The translations under genes were made by a program, and so were the position numbers. Under the pieces are notes generated by a model. It had not been told where the DNA came from and searched no databases. It saw only the letters and a list, made by a program, of their open reading frames with translations. Below are positions 54,959-64,000 of a DNA stretch of 64,000 nt, in pieces. Origin of the DNA: an uncultured Alphaproteobacteria bacterium (lineage in GTDB: Bacteria > Pseudomonadota > Alphaproteobacteria > HIMB59 > GCA-002718135); NCBI GenBank assembly GCA_902618015.1, contig CACMYX010000002.1, positions 186,001 through 250,000 of the forward strand, read 5' to 3'. Numbering within the stretch: the stretch's first letter is position 1; each line of letters starts with the position of its first letter.

Positions 54959-56394
54959 GCGCTGTAATCAAATTTTTTTCGAGAACCCAGGGAAAAAATA
55001 AACTTTCTTTTATTGATTGGATTGCTTATCTTTATCTTTTTTTAGGATTTCTAATTATTTTCTTACCTGTATTGTGGTTACTATTAAATTCTATAAAATC
55101 TCAATTTTTACTTCAAAAATTAGATACTAACTTATTGCCTTTAGATTATGACAGAGTTGTAAGAGCAACAGTTTTCGGGCCAGATGGAAAGGAAATTTTT
55201 ATAATTAAAGATCTTCCAGATTGGGTAATATATTGGAATGAATTGAGAGATGAAGATAAAAAAGAAGTTAATGACCCTAATCTTTTCATTTCAAAATTTG
55301 AAGGCAAAGAATATTATGCTTTAAGAACTCATTTAGGATTAGTTTCTGATCATGCCAAGGAACTTATCGAAGAAAAAAATTTTCCTGAGTGGTTAATAAA
55401 ATATCCAAGTATGTTTCCTGATGCAAAAAAAGAATATAATCCCGAAGAATATTTAATAAATTTAAATGAGGAGGAAGTTAGACTTTTATCAGAATTTCTT
55501 GGTTTAAAGCCTTATAAGCCTAATGGATTTACCTCTCAAATTTTAATTTCAGCAAAAAATACAGAAACTAATGAAATTGAGGAATATTCAGTAAGCAGAT
55601 TAAACACAAATAAAGATACTGTTAATGCTAGGCTAATTTCAAATCCTCAGGGTGGTATTGTTAAGATTCCTACTGAAGATATAATCGTTAATAAAAAACT
55701 TCGACCTTCTTGGATTAATTATTCTGACCCTTTAACAAATAATGTAAGAGGTATGAGTTTTGATGCAATCAAGTGTTTGAACAATTCAGTTTTTGTAACA
55801 ATTATTGCAACAATTATCACGGTTTTAATAAATTCAATGGCAGCATTTGCTTTGTCAAAATATAAATTCAATGGACAAATAATATTTTTCATTATTATTC
55901 TCGCAACTCTAATGGTTCCAGCTTCGGTTTTAATTGTTGGTATATTTAAAATGGTTTCTGTGACTGGCTTAAATGGAACTTTATGGGGAGTTATTATACC
56001 TGGAGCCGCAACCCCTACTGGTGTATTTATGTTACGCCAATATATGTTAACTATTCCAGACGAACTTCTTGAAGCTGCAAGAATGGATGCTGCTAGTGAA
56101 TGGAGTATTTATTGGAGAATAGTTTTTCCACTCGCATTACCAGCAATAGCAGTTCTTGCAATCTTATCAATTATTTGGAGATGGAACGATTTAATTTTAC
56201 CAATGATAGCAGTATCAACTACAAAAACTGCATATACTATTCAATTATGTCTTCTAGATTTTCAAGGTGAATATGTAGCTCAAGAGCATTACAGATTGGC
56301 AATGACAGTTGTCAGTCTTATACCAACGACTTTAGTATTTGTTTTTCTACAACGATATATTACTACTGGCATCGCTAACACAGGAATTAAATAA
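54955..56394 (+). CDS. ABC sugar importer permease 2, AglG-like, with very large periplasmic domain
   Basis: This 479-residue protein begins at a TTG inside the permease 1 stop. After one membrane helix (about 20-42) comes a hydrophilic domain of about 230 residues (about 45-275), containing LPDWVIYWNELRDEDKKEV and LNEEEVRLLSEFLGLKPY. The five remaining helices and EAA region LEAARMDAASEWSIYWRIVFP follow. AglG proteins are usually about 380 residues, so the periplasmic part is about 100 residues larger. No frameshift is seen. It precedes the ATPase gene by 2 bases. Confidence 0.9.
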   Translation: MSAVIKFFSRTQGKNKLSFIDWIAYLYLFLGFLIIFLPVLWLLLNSIKSQFLLQKLDTNLLPLDYDRVVRATVFGPDGKEIFIIKDLPDWVIYWNELRDEDKKEVNDPNLFISKFEGKEYYALRTHLGLVSDHAKELIEEKNFPEWLIKYPSMFPDAKKEYNPEEYLINLNEEEVRLLSEFLGLKPYKPNGFTSQILISAKNTETNEIEEYSVSRLNTNKDTVNARLISNPQGGIVKIPTEDIIVNKKLRPSWINYSDPLTNNVRGMSFDAIKCLNNSVFVTIIATIITVLINSMAAFALSKYKFNGQIIFFIIILATLMVPASVLIVGIFKMVSVTGLNGTLWGVIIPGAATPTGVFMLRQYMLTIPDELLEAARMDAASEWSIYWRIVFPLALPAIAVLAILSIIWRWNDLILPMIAVSTTKTAYTIQLCLLDFQGEYVAQEHYRLAMTVVSLIPTTLVFVFLQRYITTGIANTGIK

Positions 56395-56396
56395 TT

Positions 56397-57419
56397 ATGG
56401 CAACTTTAGAATTAAAACAAGTAAGAAAAAATTATGGAAACTTGGAAGTAATTCACGGCATTGATTTATTTATTAATAATGGAGAGTTTTGTGTATTAGT
56501 AGGCCCATCAGGGTGTGGCAAATCTACATTATTAAGAATGATTGCTGGATTAGAACAGATTACAAAGGGTGATATTTTAATCGATGAACAATTAGTAAAT
56601 AATATTTCTGCAGCAAGAAGAGGTTTAGCAATGGTTTTTCAATCCTATGCTTTGTATCCTCATATGAGTGTTAGACAAAATTTAGCTTTTGGACTGGAAA
56701 ACTTAAAAATGGAAGTAGATGAAATTGATAAACGTATTTTAGAAGCTGCAAGACTACTTAGAATGGAAGAATATTTACAGAGAAAACCAGGCCAATTATC
56801 TGGTGGTCAAAAACAACGAGTTGCAATTGGCAGAGCAATTGTAAGAGAACCATCAATATACTTATTTGACGAACCACTCTCTAATTTAGATGCTGAACTT
56901 AGAGTTGCAACACGAGTTGAGTTAAAAGCATTACATGCAAGATTAGGTAATACTATGATTTACGTAACTCATGATCAAGTAGAAGCAATGACAATGGCTG
57001 ATAAAATCGTTGTAATGAATGACGGTATTATTGAGCAAGTTGGAGCACCTTTAGAATTATATAACAAACCATCTAATAAGTTTGTAGCTGGTTTTATTGG
57101 TTCACCAAAAATGAATTTTATACAATTTGACTATCTTCCAAATTCTTTAAAAGAAATAGCACCGTCTAACTCTACAAGTCTTGGAATAAGACCTGAACAT
57201 CTATCAATTAAAGACGAAAATTCGTTATCACTAAATGTTGAAACAGTTGAGCAATTAGGTTCTGATAGTTTTTTGTATGGAACAACCTCAGGTGAACAAA
57301 AAATTTCAATAAAACTTAATTATCAAACTGATATACAGGCCAATCAAACAATTAAGGTTGGGTTTAAACTAGATGATGCTCATTGGTTTGATAAAGATGG
57401 TATTGCTCTAACATCTTGA
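56397..57419 (+). CDS. ABC sugar importer ATPase, MalK/UgpC-like
   Basis: This 340-residue CUT1 ATPase has Walker A GPSGCGKS, Q-loop FQSYALYPHMS, signature LSGGQKQRVAIGRAI, Walker B YLFDEPLSNLDAELR, H-loop YVTHDQVEAMT and a C-terminal TOBE/MOP domain (LGIRPEHLSI). It energises the AglFG-type permeases and, since MalK-like subunits are often shared, may also serve the ATPase-less importer at 25859-29103. It overlaps the GH31 gene by 4 bases (TTGA). Confidence 0.93.
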   Translation: MATLELKQVRKNYGNLEVIHGIDLFINNGEFCVLVGPSGCGKSTLLRMIAGLEQITKGDILIDEQLVNNISAARRGLAMVFQSYALYPHMSVRQNLAFGLENLKMEVDEIDKRILEAARLLRMEEYLQRKPGQLSGGQKQRVAIGRAIVREPSIYLFDEPLSNLDAELRVATRVELKALHARLGNTMIYVTHDQVEAMTMADKIVVMNDGIIEQVGAPLELYNKPSNKFVAGFIGSPKMNFIQFDYLPNSLKEIAPSNSTSLGIRPEHLSIKDENSLSLNVETVEQLGSDSFLYGTTSGEQKISIKLNYQTDIQANQTIKVGFKLDDAHWFDKDGIALTS

Positions 57420-59797
57420 AAAAATTTGATAAAATTTTAAGTTGTAAAGTATTCAAAAAAAAGGTCCTATTTAATTTAGAGCATAATTGGGGATTTTATA
57501 TTGCAATATCAAATGATAATATTATTAACTTTGAATTATTTGATAAAAATAATAAAAAAGTTTTACCAAAAATAATTAATGAAAAAAATCATATTTATGA
57601 AAATACAAATGTCTCAAAATATAAAAACTATTATGTAATTAAATCACAACTTACTAAAATAAAGGTTCATGATAATCCTTTTCGAATAACAGTTTATAGA
57701 AAAATTAGAAATAATTGGCAAGAAATCTGCTCTGATAGAGAAACTGGTTCTTGGTATTGGAATGAAGAGAAAAATGAGACAACTCATTATCAAAATAGAT
57801 ATTCTTATAATAATATTTATGGTCTTGGTGAGAAAACTGGTAATTTAGAAAAATCATATAGAAGATATATATTATCTCAAAAAGATGCACTGGGTTATAA
57901 TGGAGAAAAGAGCGATCCTCTCTATAAATCTTTTCCTTGGTTATACATAATAAATAAAAATAATAGAAATTGTGATTATGGACTTTTATATAATACTTTA
58001 GGTTATGGTGTTGTTGATTTAGGAAGTGAACATTCAAATTATCATCATCCTTATAGATATGCAAATTTCCAAAATAAAGGAATTCAACTTTTTATTTTTA
58101 TAAATAATAAACAATCTATTATTTCTTCTCTTAATAATTTTATTGGCCCAAGATATTTTCCACCAAAATGGAGTTTAGGTTTTCAATTTTCTTCTATGGA
58201 AATTGCTGACGATGAAAATTCACAAAAGTTGTACTTAGAATTTTTAAATAAATGTAAAGAATTAAAAATTCCATTAAGTAGCTTGCACTTTGGCTCTGGA
58301 TATACTTTGCATGGTAAGAAAAGATATATGTTTAAATGGAATAAAAAAAAATTTCCTCAACCAAAATTATTTTTAGATAAAATTAAACAATACGGTATAC
58401 ACCTTACTGCTAATTTAAAACCAGCAATATTAACTTCACACCCATTATATAGAAAAGGAGTAAAAGAGAAAATTTTCATATCAGATAATAATAATAAACC
58501 TATTGTAATTCAATTTTGGGATGAAACTGCGAGTATAATTGATTTTACAAAAAAAACGGGATCCACTTGGTGGAAAAAATATGTTACAAAATACATATTA
58601 TCAAATGGCTTTGATGCAATTTGGAATGACAACAATGAATATGATCTAGAAGGCAAAGATGCTTATTCATTATATTTAAATAAAAAAGTTAAAACAAGTT
58701 CATTGCTACCGTTACAAGCTATCCTAATGTCAAAGGCTAGCTCTCAAGCTACAAGAAACTACTATCCAAGAATAAGAAATCATGGAGTTACCAGATCTGG
58801 CACATTAGGAATTCAACGTTACGTAGAAACATGGACAGGCGATAACGATACATCTTGGCATTCATTAAAGTGGAGTGCATCTATAGGGTTAGGTCTCTCC
58901 CTGTCTGGAATTGGATTTTTTGGACATGATATAGGTGGATTTACTGGTAAAAAAACTTCAAGAGAATTAATGATACGTTCTCTTCAACTAATGTTATTTC
59001 ATCCTCGATTTCATATGAATTCATGGAAGCCAAATACTAAAAAACAAAGTAAAAATAAGAATATACTTAATCTAAATAATACTAATTTACCTTGGCTATA
59101 TAATGATACTATACCAGCTGTTAGAAAATTAATTCAATTACGATATCAACTACTGCCAATTCTTTATTCAGCAATATGGCGTTTTTATAAAGAAGGTGAG
59201 CCAGTAATAAGGCCATTATTTTTAGATTTTCCAGAGAAAGAACATTTTGAACAAGAAGAAGTTTTTTCTATAAATGAAAGAATTATTGTAGCTCCTGTTT
59301 TAGTAAAAAAAAGAAATAGAACAAAAGTTTTCCTTCCTTTTTGTAGAGAAGGTTGGTTTGATTATTTTAATTTAAAATTAATTTCTAATGGTGGATGGGT
59401 GAATATTAATGCACCAATTAATAAACTGCCCATAATTATCAGAGGTGGTACAGTAATACCCAAATTAAAAATAAATTTTTACGAACCTCATTTAGCTCCA
59501 ATAAAAGAAATAGTAATTTTTCCTTCTTTAACTGATATCTCTTTTAAACAAAAAAATTTACCATTAATATTTGATGATGGAAAAACAATTGATTACGAAA
59601 TAAAAAAAAATTTGATATTAACTCCTTTAATTAAATTTAAAAAAAATAAACTATCACTTTTATTTAATTTAGAGGGAAAAGGAAAAATACAGAAAGAACA
59701 AATTATATTAAGGTATCCAAATTCCTGTGATTTAATTTTAAAAAATTGTTTGAACTACTTTAAAATAAAATCCTATAACTATAAAATCAAAAAATAA
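57416..59797 (+). CDS. Glycoside hydrolase family 31, alpha-glucosidase-like
   Basis: This 793-residue GH31 enzyme starts at a TTG inside the ATPase stop. It has an N-terminal beta domain with IYGLGEKTGNL, the barrel, nucleophile D405 in FDAIWNDNNEYD and acid/base D476 in ETWTGDNDTSW. FFGHDIGGFTG and AGLSPL-equivalent C-terminal beta domains (IRGGTVIP) follow. No signal peptide is visible, so intact alpha-glycoside is imported and cleaved inside. The nucleophile loop differs from the MADFGEYLP type I associate with sulfoquinovosidase YihQ. The hexuronate genes downstream suggest an alpha-glycoside with a uronic acid part; that is inference. Confidence 0.88.
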   Translation: MKKFDKILSCKVFKKKVLFNLEHNWGFYIAISNDNIINFELFDKNNKKVLPKIINEKNHIYENTNVSKYKNYYVIKSQLTKIKVHDNPFRITVYRKIRNNWQEICSDRETGSWYWNEEKNETTHYQNRYSYNNIYGLGEKTGNLEKSYRRYILSQKDALGYNGEKSDPLYKSFPWLYIINKNNRNCDYGLLYNTLGYGVVDLGSEHSNYHHPYRYANFQNKGIQLFIFINNKQSIISSLNNFIGPRYFPPKWSLGFQFSSMEIADDENSQKLYLEFLNKCKELKIPLSSLHFGSGYTLHGKKRYMFKWNKKKFPQPKLFLDKIKQYGIHLTANLKPAILTSHPLYRKGVKEKIFISDNNNKPIVIQFWDETASIIDFTKKTGSTWWKKYVTKYILSNGFDAIWNDNNEYDLEGKDAYSLYLNKKVKTSSLLPLQAILMSKASSQATRNYYPRIRNHGVTRSGTLGIQRYVETWTGDNDTSWHSLKWSASIGLGLSLSGIGFFGHDIGGFTGKKTSRELMIRSLQLMLFHPRFHMNSWKPNTKKQSKNKNILNLNNTNLPWLYNDTIPAVRKLIQLRYQLLPILYSAIWRFYKEGEPVIRPLFLDFPEKEHFEQEEVFSINERIIVAPVLVKKRNRTKVFLPFCREGWFDYFNLKLISNGGWVNINAPINKLPIIIRGGTVIPKLKINFYEPHLAPIKEIVIFPSLTDISFKQKNLPLIFDDGKTIDYEIKKNLILTPLIKFKKNKLSLLFNLEGKGKIQKEQIILRYPNSCDLILKNCLNYFKIKSYNYKIKK

Positions 59798-59802
59798 TTT
59801 GT

Positions 59803-61005
59803 ATGAAAAATTTAAAACAAACTATAAATGAAATTGTTAATGAAACTGAAATTTTTGATATTCATACCCATCTTTTTCCAGCTGAATTTAAAAAATATCA
59901 TCTTTCAGGTATAAGTGAAGTTTTAAATTATCATTATTTAATTGCAGAATTATTCACTACAACAAATATAAATATAAAAAAATTTTATAGATTAACAAAT
60001 GAAGAGAAATCAAACATAATTTGGGAAGAATTATTTAGGAAAAGAACTCCTATTTCTGAAGCCTGTAAGGGCGTCCTAACAATTTTGTCACAGTTATCAA
60101 TTGATTATATCTCAAAGTCATTTGATGAAATAAATAATGAATACTCCAAACTAAATTTAACTGATTTACAAATATTTAAAATCAGTAAAATCACAAAAGT
60201 TGTAATGACTAACAACCCATTTGATAAATCAGAATGGCAATTATTCAATAATAAAAAATGGGATACAAAAAAATACCTAGCCTCACTTCGTCTAGATGAC
60301 ATATTTACCAATTTAGATAAATGTTTAGATATTTGTAAAAAAAATATTGATCATTTTGATAACGAAAATGACTTAATAATTAAATATTTAGAAAAAGTGT
60401 ATTTAGAATCTAAACCTGTTTATGCAGCATTGTCCTTAAATAATCTACAATTAAAATCTTTTTTAAAAAATAGATTTGTACCAGATATTTTTAAATGGCT
60501 TGAAAGAAAAAATATTCCTTTATCCTTACTTTTAGGCGTTAAAAGACAAGTTAATAGAGAATTTCTGCTTGCTGGAGACGGTATAGACAAAGTTGATTTA
60601 AATAATCTTAGTGAAATATGTAATAAATATCCAAATAATAAAATACTTTGTTCATGTTTATCTTTAAATGATCAACATGAATTAACGGTATTAGCAAGAA
60701 AACATCAGAACCTTAAAATTTTTGGTTTTTGGTGGTTTATGAACCAACCAAGTTTAATTAAATTAATTTTAAATTTAAGAATTGAATTATTGGGATTAAA
60801 TTTTATTCCACAGCACTCTGATGCAAGAGTCACAGATCAATTAATTTATAAATGGTTTCATTTTAAAGTATTATTAAGCAACGTCCTATATGATCATTAT
60901 AAGGAAATTCAGCTAAAAAATTTTAAAATTTCTGAAAATCAAATTAGTGACGATGTATCAAAACTCTTTTATAAAAATACTCAAAATTTTCTAAATTTAA
61001 GTTAA
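59803..61005 (+). CDS. Uronate isomerase-like (UxaC family) protein
   Basis: This 400-residue amidohydrolase-fold protein has the metal motif FDIHTHLF (H21, H23), a mid-protein IPLSLLLGVKRQVNR and the C-terminal KIFGFWWFMNQ and FIPQHSDARVTDQLIYKWFHF. These correspond to UxaC's WWFND-type and DSR...HEYFR-type segments. It is shorter than E. coli UxaC (470) and divergent. With the neighbouring fructuronate-reductase-like and mannonate dehydratase genes, conversion of glucuronate or galacturonate to its ketose is the likely role. It follows the GH31 gene by 5 bases and overlaps the convergent SDR gene by 4. Confidence 0.78.
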   Translation: MKNLKQTINEIVNETEIFDIHTHLFPAEFKKYHLSGISEVLNYHYLIAELFTTTNINIKKFYRLTNEEKSNIIWEELFRKRTPISEACKGVLTILSQLSIDYISKSFDEINNEYSKLNLTDLQIFKISKITKVVMTNNPFDKSEWQLFNNKKWDTKKYLASLRLDDIFTNLDKCLDICKKNIDHFDNENDLIIKYLEKVYLESKPVYAALSLNNLQLKSFLKNRFVPDIFKWLERKNIPLSLLLGVKRQVNREFLLAGDGIDKVDLNNLSEICNKYPNNKILCSCLSLNDQHELTVLARKHQNLKIFGFWWFMNQPSLIKLILNLRIELLGLNFIPQHSDARVTDQLIYKWFHFKVLLSNVLYDHYKEIQLKNFKISENQISDDVSKLFYKNTQNFLNLS

Positions 61006-61754
61006 CTTAAAATAGGATCTTTAACTGGAATTATAGGAACACCACCAGGTGACTGTTCAGTTCCTGAGATTTCTATTGTACTTATATTGCTTCTCCATCT
61101 TACACTTAATGAAAACATAATTGCATCTGCTATGTCTCTTGGTTCAAGAAGTGTAAAACCAGACATAAATTTTTTTGCTTTATCTTTGTTTTTAAAAGCA
61201 GATTTTCCAAAATTTGTTTTGGTTCTTCCTGGACAAATTTCTGATACTTTAACTCTTGAACCACTTAGTTCTATTCTTAGACTTTGAGCTATCCTATGAA
61301 TAGCCCCTTTTTGCCCTCCATATACCGAACTAATTTGAGGATATAACCCAGCAAGGGATCCCATTAAAACAACATGACCTTTTCTTCTTTTTATCATACC
61401 TGGTACAATTGCTTTTAGGGTATGAAGATAAGATTCAACATTCAATTTTGTTGAAACTTCTATATCTTCTCTCGAAGCTTTTAATATACCCTCAGCACCT
61501 CTTCCTATTCCGGCATTACAAATAATGATATCAATTTTAAGATTACTGAGTTTATTATAAATTTCATCTGTGTCAAAAAGATTCATTTGAATAATATTAA
61601 ATTTATGTTTCCTTTTTAATTTTTCTAATTTTGATACATCTTTATCAAGTGCATATATTGTTATATTTTCATTAAAAAATCTTTTTAATGTTTCTAGACC
61701 AATTCCACTTGATGCACCTGTTATTAAAACACTTTTATAAATTTTATTGATCAT
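61002..61754 (-). CDS. Short-chain dehydrogenase/reductase
   Basis: This 250-residue SDR has TGASSGIG (12-19), CNAGIGRG, MGSLAGLYPQISSVYGGQKGA holding the Ser, Tyr and Lys residues, and CPGRTKT. It resembles the YdfG/3-hydroxy acid dehydrogenase group. It is a single minus-strand gene between the plus-strand uronate isomerase and UxuB-like genes, divergent from the latter by 30 bases. Position suggests a part in uronate or aldonate metabolism, for example an alternative mannonate or fructuronate reductase, but this is not shown by the sequence. Confidence 0.85.
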   Translation of the reverse strand: MINKIYKSVLITGASSGIGLETLKRFFNENITIYALDKDVSKLEKLKRKHKFNIIQMNLFDTDEIYNKLSNLKIDIIICNAGIGRGAEGILKASREDIEVSTKLNVESYLHTLKAIVPGMIKRRKGHVVLMGSLAGLYPQISSVYGGQKGAIHRIAQSLRIELSGSRVKVSEICPGRTKTNFGKSAFKNKDKAKKFMSGFTLLEPRDIADAIMFSLSVRWRSNISTIEISGTEQSPGGVPIIPVKDPILS

Positions 61755-61784
61755 CTTTCTTTAAAGTATATTTTATTTAACAAT

Positions 61785-63218
61785 ATGCAATTAACAAAAA
61801 ATATAAATAAAAAACTTTTAAAAGAACAAATTTATCCAACTTATGACATAGAAAAAAAACTGAATTGCATATTACATTTTGGAGTTGGAAATTTTCATCG
61901 AGCTCATCAAGCTTTATATATTCATGAACTCCTAGAAAATAATAAAAACATTTCAATTGTTGGTGTTAATTTGAGATCAAATGAGACTAATTTAAAGTTA
62001 ATTAAACAAGATTATCTTTATACTTTAGTGAGGATATCAAAAGATTTTAAAGAAATAAAAATTCTTAATCCAATAAAAAAAATTTTATTTGGAAAAAAAG
62101 ATAAAATAGAAATTAAAAATTTAATTGCGTCTAAAGATATAAAATTAATTACTATAACCGTAACTGAAAAAGGATACCATTTTGATAAAGATAAAAAATT
62201 AAATTATTCAAAGGATATAATAAATGATTTAGAAAATAAAAACTTGAATACGGTTATTGGTCATATCTCTTTTGGGTTAATTCAAAGATTTAAATTAAAT
62301 AAAGAAAAAATAATTATTATGAGTTGTGATAATTTAAGTGAAAACAGTAATATTCTTAAAAATTTAATATATGAATTTTTAACTAAAATATATCCTCAAT
62401 GCTTAAAATGGTTTCTCTCTAACGTAGAATTTCCTTTATCCATGGTAGATGGAATTGTTCCTAATAATAATAAGAATTCAAAATTTTTTAATATTCCATA
62501 TGAAGATAATTCTATCGTTGTAACTGAACCATATAGAGATTGGTATATTCAATCTGATAATGAAGTACTTAAAAAAATACTAAATAATAAAAATATAATT
62601 TTTGTTAATAATATTAACTTCTATGAAAATATAAAACTAAAAATTTTAAATGGAGCTCATTCTTCTTTAGCTTATATAGGAATATTATTGGGTCACACTC
62701 ATGTTCATGAGGCAATGGCTGATAAAATCTGTTTCAACTTTATTTCTCAATTTTTAGATCTAGAAGTTCTTCCAACTTTTGAAAACAAAGATAATTTTGA
62801 CATCAAAAAATATAAAAATAACGTTTTAAGTCGTTTTAAAAATCCATATATTGAAGATAAATTAATACGAATTGCAATGGATGGATCACTAAAAATTCCT
62901 ATAAGATTATTAGATACCTATAAAAAAAATAAAAATAAAACACCATATATTGATGCAATAATTACATCATGGATTCTTTTTTTACAACATATGATAGTAA
63001 ATAATAAAAGTAACTTATCAGATTCAAACAAAGAATTTATAATAAATACTTATGAGAATGATAAAGAAAATTTTGTTCTAAATTTACTTAATCGGAAAAA
63101 TCTTTTTAATTTAAATGAGTATCAAAAAATTAATTTAGAAAAGAATATTATTAATAATATAAATCAAATAAAAAAAGTTACGTTTACTAATTTTTTGAGC
63201 AATTTAGTATTTAAATAA
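61785..63218 (+). CDS. Mannitol dehydrogenase family: fructuronate reductase-like
   Basis: This 477-residue long-chain polyol dehydrogenase has the NAD motif LHFGVGNFHRAHQALYIHEL (30-49), SCDNLSEN, FPLSMVDGIVP and the catalytic triad K284, N289 and H292 in KLKILNGAHSSLAYIG. UxuB (fructuronate reductase), UxaB and mannitol dehydrogenase share these. The adjacent uxuA-type gene favours fructuronate to mannonate. It ends in an 8-base overlap with the convergent mannonate dehydratase gene. Confidence 0.85.
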   Translation: MQLTKNINKKLLKEQIYPTYDIEKKLNCILHFGVGNFHRAHQALYIHELLENNKNISIVGVNLRSNETNLKLIKQDYLYTLVRISKDFKEIKILNPIKKILFGKKDKIEIKNLIASKDIKLITITVTEKGYHFDKDKKLNYSKDIINDLENKNLNTVIGHISFGLIQRFKLNKEKIIIMSCDNLSENSNILKNLIYEFLTKIYPQCLKWFLSNVEFPLSMVDGIVPNNNKNSKFFNIPYEDNSIVVTEPYRDWYIQSDNEVLKKILNNKNIIFVNNINFYENIKLKILNGAHSSLAYIGILLGHTHVHEAMADKICFNFISQFLDLEVLPTFENKDNFDIKKYKNNVLSRFKNPYIEDKLIRIAMDGSLKIPIRLLDTYKKNKNKTPYIDAIITSWILFLQHMIVNNKSNLSDSNKEFIINTYENDKENFVLNLLNRKNLFNLNEYQKINLEKNIINNINQIKKVTFTNFLSNLVFK

Positions 63219-64000
63219 CAGCTTTTATTATACCACGCAATTCAGAAAGACCCATCAATCTTCCAATTGCAGTATATCCTGCATTAAAATTTTTTTTATT
63301 TTGATCATCTAATAATGAGTGCCCATGATCTGGTCTCATTGGTATATCAATTTTTTTATTAATACTTCTTCTTTTTTCTTCATTTAAAATTAATTTTATA
63401 AGTCTAACAAAATCGACATCCCCATTTAAGTGGTTTGATTCATAGAAGCTTTTTCTATCTTTTTCTTTTTTTACATTTCTAAGATGGATAAAATTAATTC
63501 TTTTTTTAAATTTATTAAAAATTTTATAAACATCATTATAAAAGTTTGATGCTAATGATCCTGCACAAAAAGTCATCCCATTACATGGAGAATCATAAGA
63601 ATCAAATATATATTGATAATCATCCATAGTAGATACAATTCTTGGGACACCAAAAAGTGGGATAGGAGGATCATCGGGATGTATACCCATTTTAACATTA
63701 TTTTCCTCTGCTACAGGCATTATTTCTTTAATAAATTCTCTTAAATTCTGTTTTATATCAATGTTATCCATCTCTTTATAAGCACTAAGCATTTCTTTAA
63801 ATTCACTCACAGAATATTTCGTTTCTGAGGCAGGTAAACCGCCCATTACTGCCAATTTTAAATTTTTAATATCATTTGTTTTCATTAACTTAAAAAGTTT
63901 CTCGGCATTTTTTATTTGTTTATTCGAATATCTTTTTTCTAAATTTTTTAATTTGAGAATATACATTTCAAATATAATTATTTGTAAATAATTAAATTTT
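63211..64000 (-). CDS. uxuA: Mannonate dehydratase UxuA, 3' part (runs off the window)
   Basis: The frame is open to the window edge. The first ATG inside the window (63964-63966) is not the start, since UxuA is 350-400 residues and the roughly 150 N-terminal residues lie beyond 64000. Visible motifs match UxuA: VMGGLPASE, VKMGIHPDDPP (metal-site histidine), GVPRIVSTMDDYQ, NGMTFCAGSLA, INFIHLRNV, NHLNGDVDFVRLI and MRPDHGHSLLDD. It dehydrates D-mannonate to 2-keto-3-deoxygluconate, the step after UxuB. The visible part is intact. Confidence 0.9.
   Translation of the reverse strand, partial: KFNYLQIIIFEMYILKLKNLEKRYSNKQIKNAEKLFKLMKTNDIKNLKLAVMGGLPASETKYSVSEFKEMLSAYKEMDNIDIKQNLREFIKEIMPVAEENNVKMGIHPDDPPIPLFGVPRIVSTMDDYQYIFDSYDSPCNGMTFCAGSLASNFYNDVYKIFNKFKKRINFIHLRNVKKEKDRKSFYESNHLNGDVDFVRLIKLILNEEKRRSINKKIDIPMRPDHGHSLLDDQNKKNFNAGYTAIGRLMGLSELRGIIKAVI

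Noticed and set aside
57416-59797. GH31 enzyme as a sulfoquinovosidase (YihQ-like), which would complete a sulfoquinovose pathway.
   Set aside because: The nucleophile region IWNDNNEYD and acid/base WTGDNDTSW follow alpha-glucosidase-type GH31 wording rather than the MADFGEYLP-type loop I associate with sulfoquinovosidases.

Overview
The window is AT-rich (about 30% G+C by eye), almost gap-free, and packed with periplasmic-binding-protein transporters and small-molecule catabolic genes. No rRNA, tRNA, CRISPR array, IS element or phage gene is visible. Gene content and compaction suggest a streamlined marine alphaproteobacterium of the SAR11/HIMB59/AEGEAN-169 kind. That placement is inference from style, because no phylogenetic marker is present.

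Layout, left to right: the 5' part of a GMC oxidoreductase (minus strand); a CaCA cation/proton exchanger; a ribose-type ABC importer (1498-4993); hydantoinase/oxoprolinase HyuAB, a GAF protein, an M24 Xaa-Pro-type peptidase, an enolase-superfamily hydroxyproline dehydratase/epimerase-like enzyme and PutA (5204-14768), which together look like use of cyclic amides, prolyl peptides and proline; a PAPS module cysQ-cysD-cysNC (14852-18421); a large catabolic locus of unknown substrate (18418-31662); an EamA exporter, phosphotransacylase, omega-amino-acid aminotransferase, alanine dehydrogenase, core-MetE protein and phosphonate-monoester-hydrolase-like sulfatase (31670-38613); a Dpp/Opp-type importer (38766-45040) leading into an EamA, aldose-epimerase, sulfopyruvate-decarboxylase-like, PfkB-kinase and sulfolactate-dehydrogenase-like operon (45072-49986); a minus-strand pair of Gfo/Idh oxidoreductase and L-fucose-isomerase-like protein; and an alpha-glucoside-type importer with a GH31 glycosidase followed by hexuronate genes (52608-64000).

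Two regions deserve most attention. The first, 18418-31662, combines a histidinol-dehydrogenase paralogue, three tandem-domain SnoaL-like proteins, a double cupin, a core-MetE-like zinc protein, a frameshifted alpha/beta hydrolase, a LacI regulator, a sugar-type importer without its own ATPase, a HAD protein that has lost both motif-I aspartates, and an SDR. It looks like one LacI-controlled uptake and degradation system for a compound I cannot name. The second, 45072-49986, with the HisD paralogue, phosphotransacylase and aminotransferase/alanine dehydrogenase elsewhere in the window, resembles parts of organosulfonate catabolism (sulfolactate to sulfopyruvate to sulfoacetaldehyde). The xsc gene and a desulfonating lyase are not present here.

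Regulation: LacI is the only clear transcription factor. Three binding-protein genes are followed by a strong hairpin before their permeases, consistent with differential expression inside operons. All nine convergent gene pairs abut or overlap, so classical intergenic terminators are mostly absent. There is no gene-free stretch longer than about 210 bases.
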